Source of the DNA: Phycisphaerales bacterium
GTDB lineage: Bacteria; Planctomycetota; Phycisphaerae; Phycisphaerales; UBA1924
Assembly: GCA_017642965.1 (NCBI GenBank)
Contig: JAEPOJ010000013.1
Coordinates: 1 to 64,000, forward strand
DNA length: 64,000 nucleotides
Direction of reading: 5' to 3'
This document shows positions 17,009 through 26,636 of this stretch, piece after piece (position 1 is the stretch's first letter; every line of letters begins with the position of its first letter). Both the position numbers and the translations under genes were made by a program. The notes under the pieces were generated by a model that was not told the origin of the DNA, did not search any database, and was given only the letters and a program-made list of their open reading frames with translations.

Positions 17009-17863
17009 ATGCCCGAACTGCCAGAAGTCGAGACCGTCCGGCGGGGCCTGGAGCCGACCATCGATCACACCATCGTGGGCTGCGATGTACGCCGGCGCGA
17101 TGTGGTCCGTGATCGCAGCACCGACACCCCCAATCCGCGCCGAGGGCGCCTCGATCCGTCTGCGCTGGGCATCGGGCAACGCATCGTCGCGTTTGAACGC
17201 CTCGGGAAGCAGCTCGCGATGATCGTGCGAGCACAGCACGGAAATGAGCAGGTGGTGGTGATCCAGCTGGGCATGTCCGGGCAGGTGGCCCTGATCGACT
17301 CGGCGAGGATCCCCAACGCCAAGCACGTGCACGTGGTGTGGACGCTCGACAATGGTCAGCGTGTGTGTTTCCGGGATGCCCGCCGATTCGGGGGGATAAC
17401 CCTGCTGGCGAGCCGGGAATCACTTCGCGGGTTCTGGGCATCGCTGGGGACCGACGCGCTGGGCGTGACGAGCCGTCATCTGTGGAGCCGACTCTCTGGC
17501 AGCACGAGGTCGATCAAGGCGGCGCTGCTGGATCAGGGCGTGCTCGCGGGTGTCGGGAACATCTACGCGGACGAGGCCCTGTATCGTGCGGGCATCGATC
17601 CCAGGAAGGCGTGTGATGCCCTCAGCCGCCCGCAGGTGACAAAACTGGCCCGGAGCATCCGGGAAGTGCTGCGCAACGCTGTGGAGGCTCGGGGATCCAC
17701 GCTGCGTGATTATCGCGACGCGAGCAACAAGCCGGGCTCGGCCCAGTTGCTGCACCGTGTGTACAACCGCGCGGGGCAGTCATGCATCCAATGCGGGAGC
17801 ACTATCGAGCACACCAGAATCGCGCAACGAGCGACCTGCTGGTGCCCGTCCTGTCAATCCTGA
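17009..17863 (+). CDS. mutM: Formamidopyrimidine-DNA glycosylase
   Basis: 284 residues beginning with the invariant PELPEVETVRRGL, where Pro2 (after Met removal) and Glu3 form the active site. The helix-two-turn-helix contains LLDQGVLAGVGNIYADEALYRAGI. The C-terminal zinc finger has two CxxC pairs (CIQC and CPSC). The enzyme removes 8-oxoguanine and other oxidised bases and cuts the strand. Shine-Dalgarno GAGGGG lies within the end of tadA. All catalytic and zinc residues appear present. Confidence 0.95.
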   Translation: MPELPEVETVRRGLEPTIDHTIVGCDVRRRDVVRDRSTDTPNPRRGRLDPSALGIGQRIVAFERLGKQLAMIVRAQHGNEQVVVIQLGMSGQVALIDSARIPNAKHVHVVWTLDNGQRVCFRDARRFGGITLLASRESLRGFWASLGTDALGVTSRHLWSRLSGSTRSIKAALLDQGVLAGVGNIYADEALYRAGIDPRKACDALSRPQVTKLARSIREVLRNAVEARGSTLRDYRDASNKPGSAQLLHRVYNRAGQSCIQCGSTIEHTRIAQRATCWCPSCQS

Positions 17864-18312
17864 GTGTGTATTCAGGAGTATGTTCACCCCATTTGGGGTA
17901 CACGAACTATCCACAGGCCATCCAATGGGGACATCTCACCCGAGATGACTGCTCATCCATGGCCCGTGTGTGCTTCTTCTCTTCCCTACACAGAATTGAA
18001 TTGATGATGGTGGTGGTAATTAGGGCGCCTATTCTGTGGACCGCTCACAAACACACACTGTAAGACCAATCGCAGCAAGCATTTATGTACCAAGCCACGG
18101 CCATTGCGACCTGTCGGTTGTCTGTCGGGTGCGCTGAAATGCGCGCTCTTGTGGCGTGGTGCTTTCGTAAACAGACGCTTACCGAGATCGGGGAGTCGGC
18201 GCAATCGCGCGCAATCGGGCGCTTTTCCACAACTACTCCACAGCGCAGATGACAGGCGCAGGCGCCCCCGGAGAGGTGCTCATTTGGGTTCAGTATAAGG
18301 GGAATTACGCAC
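17864..18312. other. Gene-free region beside dnaA, candidate replication origin
   Basis: About 450 bases between mutM and the 3' end of dnaA with no supported gene. It holds DnaA-box-like sites on the plus strand: CTATCCACA (17907-17915) and TTTTCCACA (18223-18231), each one base from TTATCCACA, and TACTCCACA (18234-18242), two bases off. A GAATTGAATTGATGATGG stretch near 17993 is relatively AT-rich for this genome. A small hairpin (ACCCC ATTT GGGGT, 17886-17899) is also present. These fit an origin, but the sites are few and imperfect. Confidence 0.4.
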
Positions 18313-19764
18313 TCAGCGGGCACGCAGGCGGGATTCGATCGCTCGGATCTGCGAGAGCAGTTCCTGATCTTCCTTGCACTTGCGTGAGATGGTCCGCACG
18401 GCGTGCATCACGGTGGTGTGGTCTCGCCCGCCGAAGTGGGCGCCGACCTCCTCGAGCGAGTGCTTGGTCTGCTGACGGGCGAGGTACATGCCTATCTGGC
18501 GCGGGTGGGCGATGGACTTGTGGCGTCGCTTGCCCAGCAGGTCGGTGCGTTTGATGTGGTAGAAGGCGCTGACCTCGGAGATGATGGAATCGATGGAGAT
18601 GCCGGCCCCGGCGCTGACCATGGCGGTGGCGAACTCCTCGCCCAGGGCCTCGCGGGTGAGATCGAGGTCGATGTCGCACTTCTTCGTGCTCGAGAAGATC
18701 TGCAGGCGGGTGATGGCCCCCTCGAGCTCGCGGATGTTGGTATCGATGTGGTGGGCGATCTCGGTGGCGACGTTGTCGGGCAGTTCCAGGCCCCGCTCGT
18801 CGGCCTTGCGTTTGAGGATCTCGACGCGGGTCTCGAAGCCGGGCTTCTCGACCTTCACGACGAGCCCCCACAGGAAGCGTGAGACCAGGCGGTCCTCGAG
18901 CTCGGGGATGTCCTCAGGGGCGGCATCGGAGCTGAGCACGATCTGCTTGTTGCACTGGTACAGCGCGTTAAAGGTATGGAAGAACTCCTCTTGCGTGCGG
19001 TCACGCTTGGCGAGGAAGTGGATGTCGTCGATCACCAGCAGGTCCACATCGCGGAAGGTGTGGCGGAACTCGACCATGCGACCCGACTGCACGGCGTTCA
19101 TGAACTGGGTCATGAAGCCGTCGCAGGAGACATAGTGCATGGTGATGTCCGGCTGGTGCTCCTTGATTTTGAGGCAGATGGCCTGAAGCAGGTGGGTCTT
19201 GCCCAGCCCGACCCCGCCGTGGATGAAGAGCGGGTTGTAGGCGTGGCCTGGGTTGTCGGCGACGGCGACGGCCGCGGCGTGGGCCATCTGGTTGTTGGGG
19301 CCGATCACGAACTGATCGAAGCTGTACTCGGGGTTGATGGGGAGCGACTGCTCGCGATCGAGCCAGGCGCGCTCGGAGCGCACGACAGGCTGGGGCGCCG
19401 GAGGCGTTGGTCGTCCGCCCTCATGTGTATGCTGCGGCTTCGTGTCCTGCGAGGCCGACGCCGCGTCGGCGCGTTCTTTCGTGGATCGCTCGTTTTTGGA
19501 GGCGTTATCCCACTGATCGTCGGGCCCGAGCATGCGCACGGCGACGAGCTGCCCGGTGACGGATCGGATGGCGTCGTTGAAGGCATCGAGCCCGTTGCGG
19601 CGGAGGTAGTCGCGGTGCAGCTCGGACTGGGCGCGGACACCGAACGCGCCGGCGGAGAACCCGAGCGGCTCAAGCTCATCAAACCAGCGCCGTGCGACGC
19701 TGGGGTGCTCGGAGCGGATATGCGCAAGGACATCTTCCAAGACCTTTGTGGGGTGGTCCGGCAT
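18313..19764 (-). CDS. dnaA: Chromosomal replication initiator protein DnaA
   Basis: 483 residues. Domain I occupies about 1-85, a hydrophilic linker 86-135, and the AAA+ domain follows with Walker A GGVGLGKT (183-190) and Walker B LLVIDDIHFL. The C-terminal DNA-binding domain ends with the DnaA signature GGRDHTTVMHA (about 445-455). DnaA binds DnaA boxes at the origin and melts it. The start ATG at 19764 has GAAGG about 12 bases upstream. Replication genes such as dnaN or gyrB, often neighbours of dnaA, are absent; mutM, tadA and tatC lie on one side and rpiB on the other. Confidence 0.95.
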   Translation of the reverse strand: MPDHPTKVLEDVLAHIRSEHPSVARRWFDELEPLGFSAGAFGVRAQSELHRDYLRRNGLDAFNDAIRSVTGQLVAVRMLGPDDQWDNASKNERSTKERADAASASQDTKPQHTHEGGRPTPPAPQPVVRSERAWLDREQSLPINPEYSFDQFVIGPNNQMAHAAAVAVADNPGHAYNPLFIHGGVGLGKTHLLQAICLKIKEHQPDITMHYVSCDGFMTQFMNAVQSGRMVEFRHTFRDVDLLVIDDIHFLAKRDRTQEEFFHTFNALYQCNKQIVLSSDAAPEDIPELEDRLVSRFLWGLVVKVEKPGFETRVEILKRKADERGLELPDNVATEIAHHIDTNIRELEGAITRLQIFSSTKKCDIDLDLTREALGEEFATAMVSAGAGISIDSIISEVSAFYHIKRTDLLGKRRHKSIAHPRQIGMYLARQQTKHSLEEVGAHFGGRDHTTVMHAVRTISRKCKEDQELLSQIRAIESRLRAR

Positions 19765-20020
19765 TCAGGAACAGCCTTCGATCTCAACTGCAGCGCGTGG
19801 AGTCTTGCTGCGTGTGCGTGTGTCGTTGATCGGACGACGCCCAGTGATCGGGTGCGCCCGGTTATTTCGCGATCCATACCGTAATCAGGATGCCCATACG
19901 ATGTCAACCATCGCGTGGAGAACTCGTGCACAATTCCGATGAATCACCCTGAGCGCATGCGCGTACTTACTTGTTGCTTATGTCTTTGTGGTTGCGCTGG
20001 TGTACGCGAATGCCTCACGC

Positions 20021-20026
20021 TACTCT
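20021..20026 (+). promoter_or_regulatory. TACTCT -10 hexamer, leaderless spacing
   Basis: Exactly six bases lie between the hexamer and the ATG at 20033, which favours that start over the GTG at 19988. Confidence 0.45.
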
Positions 20027-20032
20027 TTGTGT

Positions 20033-21163
20033 ATGACCGGCCAGGATCGGCATTTCGCGTCGATGTCGCCCGAGGAGCAGGGGCAGACTTTGGCGCGCGC
20101 TTCGGAGGAGCTTCGCGCGGGGCGATGCATCATCATGCCCACCGAGTCCGTCTATGGGGTGTTCGTCCGGGCCGACGACGCCGGGGCGGCGCTGCTGACC
20201 GGGCTGACCAAGCCCGCGACCTTTGTGCACACGCCGCTGTTCACGCTTCATCTTGCGGACCTGGAGTGGATCTTCCCGCTGTTCGAGCTCGATTCGGCGG
20301 TTGCTCGGAGGCTGATCCAGAAGCTCTCGCCGGGCCCGACGCGGATCGTGCTGCGTCAGCCCGAGCACGTGCTCGAGCGGATCCGCGAGAAGCTGGGTGT
20401 TTCCAGGGGGGTTGTGGATCTGCGCGATATGTTCGCGTTCCGTGTGCCGGACCATCCGATCGCCCGCCGGGTGATCCGCGATTCTGGGCATCCCACGCTC
20501 GCGCGCGGGGTCGGGGTTTCGATCTGGGGGGGGTACGGCGGCTCGGACCTAGCCCGATCGACCGTGTTTGACGACGGGGACGCTCCGGACGTGATTATCA
20601 ATGAAGGGCCCGCGCTGTATGGGCAGACATCATCCACCGTGAATCTCTGGCCGGACGGGCGATTCCGCCTTGGGCGTCTGGCTGCGGTCGACGAATCGTA
20701 CATTATGGACAAGCTGACAACACGCGTGCTCTTCGTCTGCACGGGCAACACCTGCCGATCACCCATGGCGGAGGGCTTAGCGCGGGAGTGGGAGCGTCAA
20801 CGCACGCCCAACGGGCTCACGATCGAGGTCCGCTCTGCCGGGATCGCGGCGGGTGAGGGGAACCCGGCGAGCCAGCAGACGGTCGATGTCCTGCGTGAGC
20901 GGGGCGTGGAGCTGGGTGATCACCGCGCGAGCGTGCTGACACCCGAGATGGTGGATTGGGCGGACCTTGTTTATACCATGACCCCCTCACACGCCCAGGC
21001 GGTGATGCAGATTGCGCCCAACTCGACGCATAAAGTGTTCCCTCTGGATCCGCTCCACCCGATCGCGGATCCCATCGGTGCGCCGATCGGGGTCTATCGT
21101 GAGGTGGCGGATCAGCTCGGAGCCCTGATCGACGCACGCCTCAAGGAGATCATCGATGAGTAA
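20033..21163 (+). CDS. Fusion of a degenerate TsaC/YrdC-like domain with a low-molecular-weight arginine-phosphatase-like domain
   Basis: 376 residues. Residues 1-225 align with TsaC/YrdC (PTESVYG at 36-42, SPGPTRIVL, AFRVPDHPIARRV), the enzyme making threonylcarbamoyl-AMP for tRNA t6A. Key substrate motifs are changed: the KxRP element reads TKPATF, and the usual STSANLSG segment reads VGVSIWGG. Residues 232-376 form a low-molecular-weight phosphatase with P-loop CTGNTCRS (236-243) and a DP acid motif near 346. The Thr after GN is the feature that marks YwlE-type protein-arginine phosphatases. It overlaps rpiB by eight bases. In Bacillus subtilis separate genes ywlC (TsaC), ywlE and ywlF (RpiB) lie close together, so the fusion mirrors an old neighbourhood. 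Confidence 0.82.
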   Translation: MTGQDRHFASMSPEEQGQTLARASEELRAGRCIIMPTESVYGVFVRADDAGAALLTGLTKPATFVHTPLFTLHLADLEWIFPLFELDSAVARRLIQKLSPGPTRIVLRQPEHVLERIREKLGVSRGVVDLRDMFAFRVPDHPIARRVIRDSGHPTLARGVGVSIWGGYGGSDLARSTVFDDGDAPDVIINEGPALYGQTSSTVNLWPDGRFRLGRLAAVDESYIMDKLTTRVLFVCTGNTCRSPMAEGLAREWERQRTPNGLTIEVRSAGIAAGEGNPASQQTVDVLRERGVELGDHRASVLTPEMVDWADLVYTMTPSHAQAVMQIAPNSTHKVFPLDPLHPIADPIGAPIGVYREVADQLGALIDARLKEIIDE

Positions 21164-21662
21164 GTCAACGGATCAGCAAAGCGGCGCACTGCGTGTCGTG
21201 GTCGGCACGGACCACCGCGGGACCCACGCGGGCGAACACGTCCTGCGCACCCTTGAGCGGCTCGGGCACGAGGGGTACATCGTCAACGCGTGCGAGGGCA
21301 GCTGCGATTACCCCGAGCAGGCATACCTCGTGGGCGAGGAGATCAACTCGGGCAACGCCCAGCGTGGCGTTCTGATCTGCGGCACGGGCATCGGGATGTC
21401 GATCGCTGCTAACAAAATCAAGAACCTCCGCGCCGCGCTGGTCCACGACGAGCTGACCGCGCAGCTTTCCCGCTCGCACAACGACGCGAACGTGCTCTGC
21501 CTGAGCGCTGACCTGCTGGGCGAACGACTGATCGAGAAGATCATCGAGGCGTGGATGAGCGCGGAGTTTGAGGGCGGACGCCACGCGCGACGCGTCAAGA
21601 AGATCTGCTCGATCGAAGAGGGGCTCGACCCACGCCAGGTGACCGACGCGCAGACCGCGTGA
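21156..21662 (+). CDS. rpiB: RpiB/LacAB-family sugar-phosphate isomerase
   Basis: 168 residues. The catalytic Cys75 lies in ICGTGIGMSIAANK, and the N-terminal GTDHRGTHAGE and C-terminal RHARRVKKI match ribose-5-phosphate isomerase B, which interconverts ribose-5-P and ribulose-5-P. About ten extra residues precede the first strand. The ATG lies inside the end of the phosphatase fusion gene, so the pair is translationally coupled. An allose- or galactose-6-phosphate isomerase of the same family is a possible alternative. Confidence 0.88.
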   Translation: MSKSTDQQSGALRVVVGTDHRGTHAGEHVLRTLERLGHEGYIVNACEGSCDYPEQAYLVGEEINSGNAQRGVLICGTGIGMSIAANKIKNLRAALVHDELTAQLSRSHNDANVLCLSADLLGERLIEKIIEAWMSAEFEGGRHARRVKKICSIEEGLDPRQVTDAQTA

Positions 21663-24600
21663 TCAGTCGAGCGTCCGCACGAATATCGAGACCTCGCCGA
21701 AGCCGATCAGCGCGCCACCGTTGACGGGGACGATCTCTGTTGGGCGGCGTCCCAGCACCGCCGGGATGCTCAGGAGCGTTGAGTCGAGCTGTGACGCGTT
21801 TGTGTGATCGACGAGCGAGAGCGTGCATTCCAGGCGGTTCTCGTTGATGCTGGCCTCACTGAGTGTGATGGCGTGCTCTCGTCCCCAGGCGATATCGATG
21901 AGCTCTGTGCCTCCCGATCGCGCATCGACTCCCTCCGCCTGCGCATCCTGATCAAAGCTGACGATGCCCCTGCTGCTCAGGAGATTGGTCCGCCCGATCT
22001 CGCTGATGATCCGGATCCATCCGCGCGCCACGATGCGGTCGCGCGTGTCGATGGGGCGGTTCTCGCGTGAGCCGTCCTCGGGGTCGAGCGCCCAGAGGGT
22101 GCCTCGGTCGCTGAGCACGAGCAGGTGCGCGTCGGCGACCCACGCGTCCTGTGAGTCGGCGATGTCCTCGCTGTTGACAACCCATTCGACGATCCCGCGT
22201 TCGGTATCGATCGCGGTGATGCGCTGTGAGCTTGCGACGAAGAGGCGGGAGCGGTCCCCGATGCGGACCCATCGCGGCTGATGGCCGAAGCGTTCTGTGA
22301 CCTGCCCGGGCTCGCCGGTGCGGGGGTCGATGCTGGCCGCGAGCGGGGTGATCGAGCCGTGGCGCTGGTCTTGTGCGCGGTCGATGATCACCAGGCCGCA
22401 GACCCCCAGCTGCCCGTGGGCGAGGTCGAGATCGTGAACCCTGTTGACCGGGAGGTCGCGCTGCCAGAGCAGCTCGCCGGTGTAGAGGTCGACCCCGAGG
22501 GCGCGCCCGATCCTGTCGGTGACAACCACGCTCTGTCCATCACAGGCGACGAGCAGCTGCTGGATCGGCTGGGTGCCCTGGGCCGGGATGGTGATGAGCG
22601 TGTCCATGCGGGCGGTGTCGTCCGCGACCCGCGCGCTGCCCTGCTCAAGCTCGATGCGGATGTCCTCGATAGACCATGCCAGCGTCCCTGTCGAGGTGTC
22701 GACACACTCGAGCGTTCCCGCGTCGCCCGCGCCGACACTCTCGGGCCAGAAGATGAGCGTGCGGGCCGGGCCCTGCCAGACGATCGTCGGCGGCTGGGTG
22801 CCCGGCGCGGTGCGTTCCCAGAAGGTCTCGAACACGTTGCGACCCGCGCGGAGATAGCGCAGCTGTGCGAGCTGGGGGGCGTAGACGAGGATGCCCCCGG
22901 GGTCCAGGCGGTGCGCGGGGCGGAGCGGCGAGCCGGTCACGAGCACCGGGTCTGGGTCATCGACGAATCTGCGCCCGAGTATCGGGAGCGTGTCGGCGTT
23001 GCCCGCGGCCTGGGCGAGCTGTTCCAGTGTGATCGGGGACCCGTTGCGCCTGATGGTGATGTCGGGGTGCGCGTCGAGCAGGGCCCGCGCGGCAGAGTGC
23101 GCGTCGCGGGCGCGGTTCGAGGCGATCAGCCCGCTGATGAGGCGTTCCGCGAGCAGCTCAAGGGTCGCTGCGGGGGTGGTCAGCCCGAGGTGGTTCAGGC
23201 GGTCGATGGACTCGATCCCTGAGCGTGCGGCCTCGATCGACGCGGGCAGGCGCCCGGCGTTCTGGTAGCCGCGCGAAGCGCTGAGCAGCAGCTCGGGAGT
23301 CGTTTTCGACCACGGGTAACGCTGCGCGAGTGCCTCGTACTGCCTGGGCTCGGCGTCGTTGCCCAGATACTGCAGCTCCGCGACGGCCCGCTGGTTGGCG
23401 CTGTCGTACGCCCCGAACCCCTGCTGGGCAATGATCTTGCCGATGCGTCGAGCGGCCTCGAGCCCGGCGCGGACGGCGATGTCGTTGCCCTCCCACATGG
23501 CGCTGCGGAGTGTGGGTTGATCGAGCACGTCCTGATAGGCGATGATCGCCTCGTCGAAGCGGCTGTAGCGTTCGTGGAGCGCGCCCAGCTGCATCCGGTG
23601 CGCGACGGTCTGGTGGTGTGTCCGCGCGAGCTCGCCGAGTGCGCGCATGAGCTCGAGCACACGCTCCTCGCCGAGGCGCTCGTAGAGACTGGCATCCTGC
23701 TCGCCCGTTGCCGGGGCGCGGATGATGGAGACCACGACCTCGAAGAGCTTGTCTCGTTGCGGGGTGCGCTGATCGATGGGGAGCGAAGCGACGACGCTCA
23801 TGGCGCGTTGCACGCTGGGCACGATCTCGTCGTAACGCTCCGAGCGGTGTGCGAGCTCCGCGATGGTGATGGCCGCGCTCGGGTCATTCGCGATGCGTTT
23901 TTCGAGGAGCTCGGACGCGGTGCCCCACGCGAGGAAGCTCGATGCGTTCATCTGATCGACAACGATGATCTGCCCGTCGAGCGCCGCGATGTTTCCGGTC
24001 GCGTCCAACGGGATAAACACGCTCTCGCTCAGCGCAGCAGGGTCGAGCACGCGCACGCCGAGTTCGACGGGCGCGATCAGGCGATCGCCCGCGGCGATGA
24101 CGCGCCCGCGGATGCCGATCTCATTCTGGTTCTCGTCGCCAAGCTGCGGTGAGCGCTTCGAGCTGGTCGTCGCGAAGCTGCCCGCCTGGTAGGCGCTGAT
24201 CCTGTCCTCGCTGACGCAAACGAAGAGGTCCTCGCTGACGCCGAGCAGGTAGTAGGACTCTCCCAGCAGGTCCGCGGGGCGCCTGGCGATGGTGCGTCCG
24301 GTCTTGGGGTCGAGCTGGAAGATCTCGGAGCCGTTGCTTGTGAGGATGAAGAGGCCGTGGCGGTTGATGACCGGGGCGTTGCCCGCGAAAGCGGGTCGGG
24401 TCGAGCGAGCGTAGAGGTCGGGCGCGGGCATGGTCCTGGCCCAGAGCACATCGCCGGTCGCGATGCGTATGGCGGCGGCGAACCCGATGAGGTCGGTGTA
24501 GTAAATGACACCGTCGCGGACAATCGGTGTGTGCGCAAGCTGGCCCATCTGCTGGAAGGGGAGCGATCCGGCGGACGCGAGCGGCTGGGTCCAGAGGAGC

Positions 24601-25871
24601 TCTCCGGTCGCCGCGTCGAGTGCGAGCACGCTGAGACTGATCAGGCGTTGGCGGCGGTTGTTGGCGCGTGCGGTCACGACCACGGTGCCGCGATCGACGA
24701 CGATCGGGCCTCGGATCGAGGCGCCGGCGAGTGCTGGGTCGAGCGACTCGATATCGACGCTCCATCGCACGCTCCCGGTTCCCTGATCGAGCTTGAGCAC
24801 ACGAGACTGGGTGCGGTCCTGGCTGTTTCTTGGGGCGCCGGCGGAGACATAGATCGAACGCTGCCCGTCCGAGCTGACGGATGTCGCGTCGTCGAGGAGC
24901 CTGCCCAGTCGTGCGCGGGCGTCGCGGTGCAGCGGGATCTCTTCGCTCTGGTCAAACGTCTGGATGCGCCAGTTCGGGCGGAGGGTAAAGCGGTCGAAGC
25001 ACGAGATGGTGTACCCGTCGTTGATAAACAGGAACTGGTCCTCAACGAGGGGGGCGCTCCAGGCCGTGGGTTTCCAGCTCGCCCCGCTGAGTCGCGATGG
25101 CGGTGCCTGGTCGCCCAGATCGAGCTGCGTGTTGGGGGTGAGCGGCACCTGCGCAAGCACGCCGGGGACGATGCCTTCCAGGGACACCGCATCCTGTGCG
25201 TCGCTCCGCCACACGAGCGAGTGCGCATGGTCCTCCTGTTCGATGTTCGGGGGTGTCGCGTCGACGAAGCGGTCTGCGAATGTGCGCAGCTCCTGGGCGC
25301 GTTCGGCGAACGTGCCCGCGTCGGGGTGCTGCTCGGCTTGGTCGAGCAGCGCTCGCCCGGCGTGGAACCTACCGGATTCGATCTGAGTCTGTGCGTAGCG
25401 GAGCGACGCGATCAGGCCAGGCTCGGTGAGCCAGGCCTCGCGTGCGGCTCGGAGCCACTCATCCGGTCGATCGAGCCAGATCTGGGCGCGCGGCGTCATC
25501 TGGCGTCGGTAGGTCTCGAGCAGTTCCGGGTTTGCCAGCATGAATCGGTGCACACGCTCGCGGACCGGGATGTGCAGCGCGTCCGGGTCTTCATCGTCGA
25601 CTCGGATCAGGCGTTCGCCGTGCGTCCGGATGATCTCGTCGCAGAGGCGGACGGCCTCGTCGAGATTGTCCTGGGCGATGAGTTCTGCCGCGCGTTTGAG
25701 CGCGTCGCTCGCGATGGGTGAGTCCGCGATGTAGACCGGGTTCTGATTGCCGATGGGCTGGAGCTGCCTTGCCTGGGCGATCGTGTGTGTGGTCGCGATC
25801 GGGATGGCGCAGGCCAGCCCGCCGATGAGGCACAGGCGGGCGGCTCGGTGTTGGTTCCGGGGTTGTAACAC
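21663..25871 (-). CDS. Very large exported protein: TPR-like helices and PQQ-type beta-propeller blades
   Basis: About 1,402 residues from a GTG at 25871, chosen because it just precedes the signal peptide (LCLIGGLACAIPIATTHTIAQA); the frame stays open to 26075 but upstream residues look random. An N-terminal helical region resembles TPRs (AAELIAQDNLDEAVRLCDEII). Propeller blades carrying the TGxxxW signature follow (ATGELLWTQPL, ATGDVLWARTM). A second helical segment follows at roughly 700-950, then more blades (STGTLAWSI, YTGELLWQRDL, ERGIVEWVV). No PQQ-dehydrogenase catalytic residues are evident. A periplasmic scaffold built from two propellers separated by TPRs is the most that can be said. 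The stop codon lies next to that of rpiB (convergent). Confidence 0.75.
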   Translation of the reverse strand: MLQPRNQHRAARLCLIGGLACAIPIATTHTIAQARQLQPIGNQNPVYIADSPIASDALKRAAELIAQDNLDEAVRLCDEIIRTHGERLIRVDDEDPDALHIPVRERVHRFMLANPELLETYRRQMTPRAQIWLDRPDEWLRAAREAWLTEPGLIASLRYAQTQIESGRFHAGRALLDQAEQHPDAGTFAERAQELRTFADRFVDATPPNIEQEDHAHSLVWRSDAQDAVSLEGIVPGVLAQVPLTPNTQLDLGDQAPPSRLSGASWKPTAWSAPLVEDQFLFINDGYTISCFDRFTLRPNWRIQTFDQSEEIPLHRDARARLGRLLDDATSVSSDGQRSIYVSAGAPRNSQDRTQSRVLKLDQGTGSVRWSVDIESLDPALAGASIRGPIVVDRGTVVVTARANNRRQRLISLSVLALDAATGELLWTQPLASAGSLPFQQMGQLAHTPIVRDGVIYYTDLIGFAAAIRIATGDVLWARTMPAPDLYARSTRPAFAGNAPVINRHGLFILTSNGSEIFQLDPKTGRTIARRPADLLGESYYLLGVSEDLFVCVSEDRISAYQAGSFATTSSKRSPQLGDENQNEIGIRGRVIAAGDRLIAPVELGVRVLDPAALSESVFIPLDATGNIAALDGQIIVVDQMNASSFLAWGTASELLEKRIANDPSAAITIAELAHRSERYDEIVPSVQRAMSVVASLPIDQRTPQRDKLFEVVVSIIRAPATGEQDASLYERLGEERVLELMRALGELARTHHQTVAHRMQLGALHERYSRFDEAIIAYQDVLDQPTLRSAMWEGNDIAVRAGLEAARRIGKIIAQQGFGAYDSANQRAVAELQYLGNDAEPRQYEALAQRYPWSKTTPELLLSASRGYQNAGRLPASIEAARSGIESIDRLNHLGLTTPAATLELLAERLISGLIASNRARDAHSAARALLDAHPDITIRRNGSPITLEQLAQAAGNADTLPILGRRFVDDPDPVLVTGSPLRPAHRLDPGGILVYAPQLAQLRYLRAGRNVFETFWERTAPGTQPPTIVWQGPARTLIFWPESVGAGDAGTLECVDTSTGTLAWSIEDIRIELEQGSARVADDTARMDTLITIPAQGTQPIQQLLVACDGQSVVVTDRIGRALGVDLYTGELLWQRDLPVNRVHDLDLAHGQLGVCGLVIIDRAQDQRHGSITPLAASIDPRTGEPGQVTERFGHQPRWVRIGDRSRLFVASSQRITAIDTERGIVEWVVNSEDIADSQDAWVADAHLLVLSDRGTLWALDPEDGSRENRPIDTRDRIVARGWIRIISEIGRTNLLSSRGIVSFDQDAQAEGVDARSGGTELIDIAWGREHAITLSEASINENRLECTLSLVDHTNASQLDSTLLSIPAVLGRRPTEIVPVNGGALIGFGEVSIFVRTLD

Positions 25872-26059
25872 GCTTGGGGTGGCCCTTCGGGAGTTCGCTG
25901 CTCTACGTACGATACCCGCACGGGGCGGTTCGTGTTGCGTCCGATTACGCGCATGGCGTACTCGGTTTTGATAACCCAGCCCGCACATCCGCCCTGGCCT
26001 GATCGTGATTCCAGATACCGGGGTGTAACAGAACCGCGTTGGCGTCGATTGTGCCCCTG

Positions 26060-26569
26060 ATGCACACGCCCTCACTCACTCCCGAGCGATCGCCGCACGA
26101 GCCACTCCAGGCTCGGCTCGGCGCGTTCTTCTCGGGTGTGTTTCCGCTGCTGCGGGCACGCAGCCGGCGGGTGCTGCTGCTCTCGTTCGCGATCGCCCTC
26201 ATGAGCGCCGTCGACCTCTATCTCACGCTCCTGTACGTCACGAATACGGGCATGAACGAGATGAACCCGCTCGCCCGCGCGATGATGGAGTATCAGTCCC
26301 CGGGTTTGCTCGCGTTGTGGAAGTTTGCGACGGTCGCGCTGAGCCTTGGGATCCTGATTGTCATCCGGACCAGGCGGAGCGCGGAGTGTGGTGCCTGGGT
26401 TGGCTGTTTCGTGCTCGGCTGGCTGATGTCGCACTGGGTGGTCTTCATCGATGAGACCCGGGACATGAACCTGGAGATCATGCAGGAGATCGCCAGCGGC
26501 GATCCCACGTGGATCATGATCGACGCGGCCCCGCGCGAGCTGCGGTCCGGGCGGATCGTGATCGACTAG
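26060..26569 (+). CDS. Small membrane protein, DUF5658-like
   Basis: 169 residues from the ATG at 26060; a TTG at 26039 is possible. The core SAVDLYLTLLYVTNTG followed by EMNPLARAMM matches the DUF5658 pattern (a helix with Asp, then a conserved E-x-NP motif). Three to four membrane helices are predicted. The N-terminal 40 residues are cytoplasmic and the last 40 are soluble. No biochemical function is known for the family. It is divergent from the propeller gene. Confidence 0.65.
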   Translation: MHTPSLTPERSPHEPLQARLGAFFSGVFPLLRARSRRVLLLSFAIALMSAVDLYLTLLYVTNTGMNEMNPLARAMMEYQSPGLLALWKFATVALSLGILIVIRTRRSAECGAWVGCFVLGWLMSHWVVFIDETRDMNLEIMQEIASGDPTWIMIDAAPRELRSGRIVID

Positions 26570-26623
26570 GTCCCCCGGTTTTCAAACTTGGGTCGCTGGC
26601 GAGCAACTTTGCTGTGGGTGTGC

Positions 26624-26629
26624 TACGCT
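26624..26629 (+). promoter_or_regulatory. TACGCT -10 hexamer, leaderless spacing
   Basis: Seven bases separate it from the ATG at 26637; no Shine-Dalgarno is present. Confidence 0.4.
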
Positions 26630-26636
26630 CGTGTTG

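Noticed and set aside
21663-25871. PQQ-dependent dehydrogenase
   Set aside because: Propeller blades are present, but no PQQ or calcium site residues or cytochrome domain can be seen. A scaffold is the safer call.
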